Part shown: piece after piece, positions 31,092-31,391 of the stretch | How positions within the stretch are numbered: the first letter of the stretch is position 1 | Layout: each line of letters begins with the position of its first letter | DNA from: Mucilaginibacter_A sp050954865 | GTDB taxonomy: Bacteria > Bacteroidota > Bacteroidia > Sphingobacteriales > Sphingobacteriaceae | Length of the DNA: 31,391 nt | Direction of reading: 5' to 3' | Assembly (NCBI GenBank): GCA_050954865.1 | Contig: JBPBQN010000087.1 | Span: 1-31,391 of the forward strand | Notes under the pieces: generated by a model | Told to the model about the DNA's origin: nothing | Databases searched by the model: none | The model's input: the letters and a program-made list of their open reading frames with translations, nothing else | Program-made: the position numbers and the translations under genes

Positions 31092-31391
31092 ATGAGTGAA
31101 ACAAAAGAATTGTTAGAAGACAAATCCAATTATTCTGCGGATAATATCCAGGTACTGGAAGGTTTGGAAGCGGTACGGAAACGCCCGTCTATGTACATTG
31201 GCGATACAGGCGTAAAAGGTTTGCACCATTTGGTTTACGAAGTGGTGGATAACTCGATAGATGAAGCACTTGCTGGCCATTGCGATACTATTATTGTGAA
31301 AATTTTGGATGGAAATTCCATCTCCGTAAGTGATAACGGCCGCGGTATCCCAACTGGTTTTCATCAAAAAGAACAACGCTCTGCGCTGGAA
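31092..31391 (+). CDS. gyrB: DNA gyrase subunit B, N-terminal part (3' end outside window)
   Basis: The frame from ATG 31092 is open to the end of the window (100 codons) and encodes MSETKELLEDKSNYSADNIQ, LEGLEAVRKRPSMYIGD, GLHHLVYEVVDNSIDEALAG and ISVSDNGRGIPTG. These are the GHKL ATPase motifs of GyrB: the Mg-ATP Asn in EVVDNSIDEA and the Asp/Gly-rich DNGRGIP loop. The DNHLVYE-type wording favours GyrB over ParE. With GyrA the protein introduces negative supercoils. The minus-strand frame opposite it is a shadow. It is divergent from the OmpH-like gene, with about 150 bases between. Confidence 0.95.
   Translation, partial: MSETKELLEDKSNYSADNIQVLEGLEAVRKRPSMYIGDTGVKGLHHLVYEVVDNSIDEALAGHCDTIIVKILDGNSISVSDNGRGIPTGFHQKEQRSALE

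Noticed and set aside
31113..31376. 87-codon minus-strand frame at the window end
   Set aside because: Antisense to clear gyrB coding sequence.

Overview
The window looks like Bacteroidota chromosome, most likely the Sphingobacteriaceae (Pedobacter/Mucilaginibacter type). The DNA is AT-rich and lacks clear Shine-Dalgarno sites. Several starts are preceded by the Bacteroidota-type promoter (TTG/TTTG, about 20 nt, then TAnnTTTG). The surface-polysaccharide proteins are of Bacteroidota type: Wzi-family capsule assembly proteins and a large multi-SLBB export protein. The genus is an inference.

Positions 1-22923 are a surface-polysaccharide locus. It begins with two tandem Wzi-family outer-membrane proteins on + (the first cut by the window edge). 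Next comes a minus-strand unit of a multi-SLBB Wza-like export protein and a kinase-less Wzz-like chain-length protein, with a GT4 glycosyltransferase upstream. A plus-strand pair follows (RmlD-like sugar reductase and GT4). Then there is a GT2 gene facing away from an ABC polysaccharide exporter (Wzm-like permease, Wzt-like ATPase with an extra C-terminal domain), followed by two more GT2 genes related to the first. Finally, a compact minus-strand operon carries a Wzx-like flippase, a GT2, a Wzy-like polymerase/ligase, a hexapeptide acyltransferase and a GT4, with one more GT4 divergent from it. Parts of both an ABC-dependent and a Wzx/Wzy-dependent export route therefore sit in one locus.

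Positions 22902-31391 are mostly housekeeping. On minus, in transcription order: dapD, an isolated GT4, tsaC/sua5, cca, an acidic-tailed protein of the pRiA4b ORF-3-like family, and miaA. Beyond dapD are a small hypothetical gene (-), an S4-domain RNA-binding protein (+), a guanine-deaminase-type enzyme (-), an OmpH/Skp-like lipoprotein (-) and the 5' end of gyrB (+).

The most unusual signal is a dispersed short repeat family with core GATRCTKYTTTTATCRCC, usually followed by an AT-rich tail. About fourteen arms lie in or at the edges of eight intergenic gaps, as single arms, direct pairs or inverted pairs. Most lie at the 3' ends of genes. One forms a perfect 19-bp hairpin that contains the stop codons of two convergent genes. 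Two related copies of about 125 bp bracket the GT2-ABC exporter block. I see no rRNA, tRNA, CRISPR array, transposase or prophage gene.
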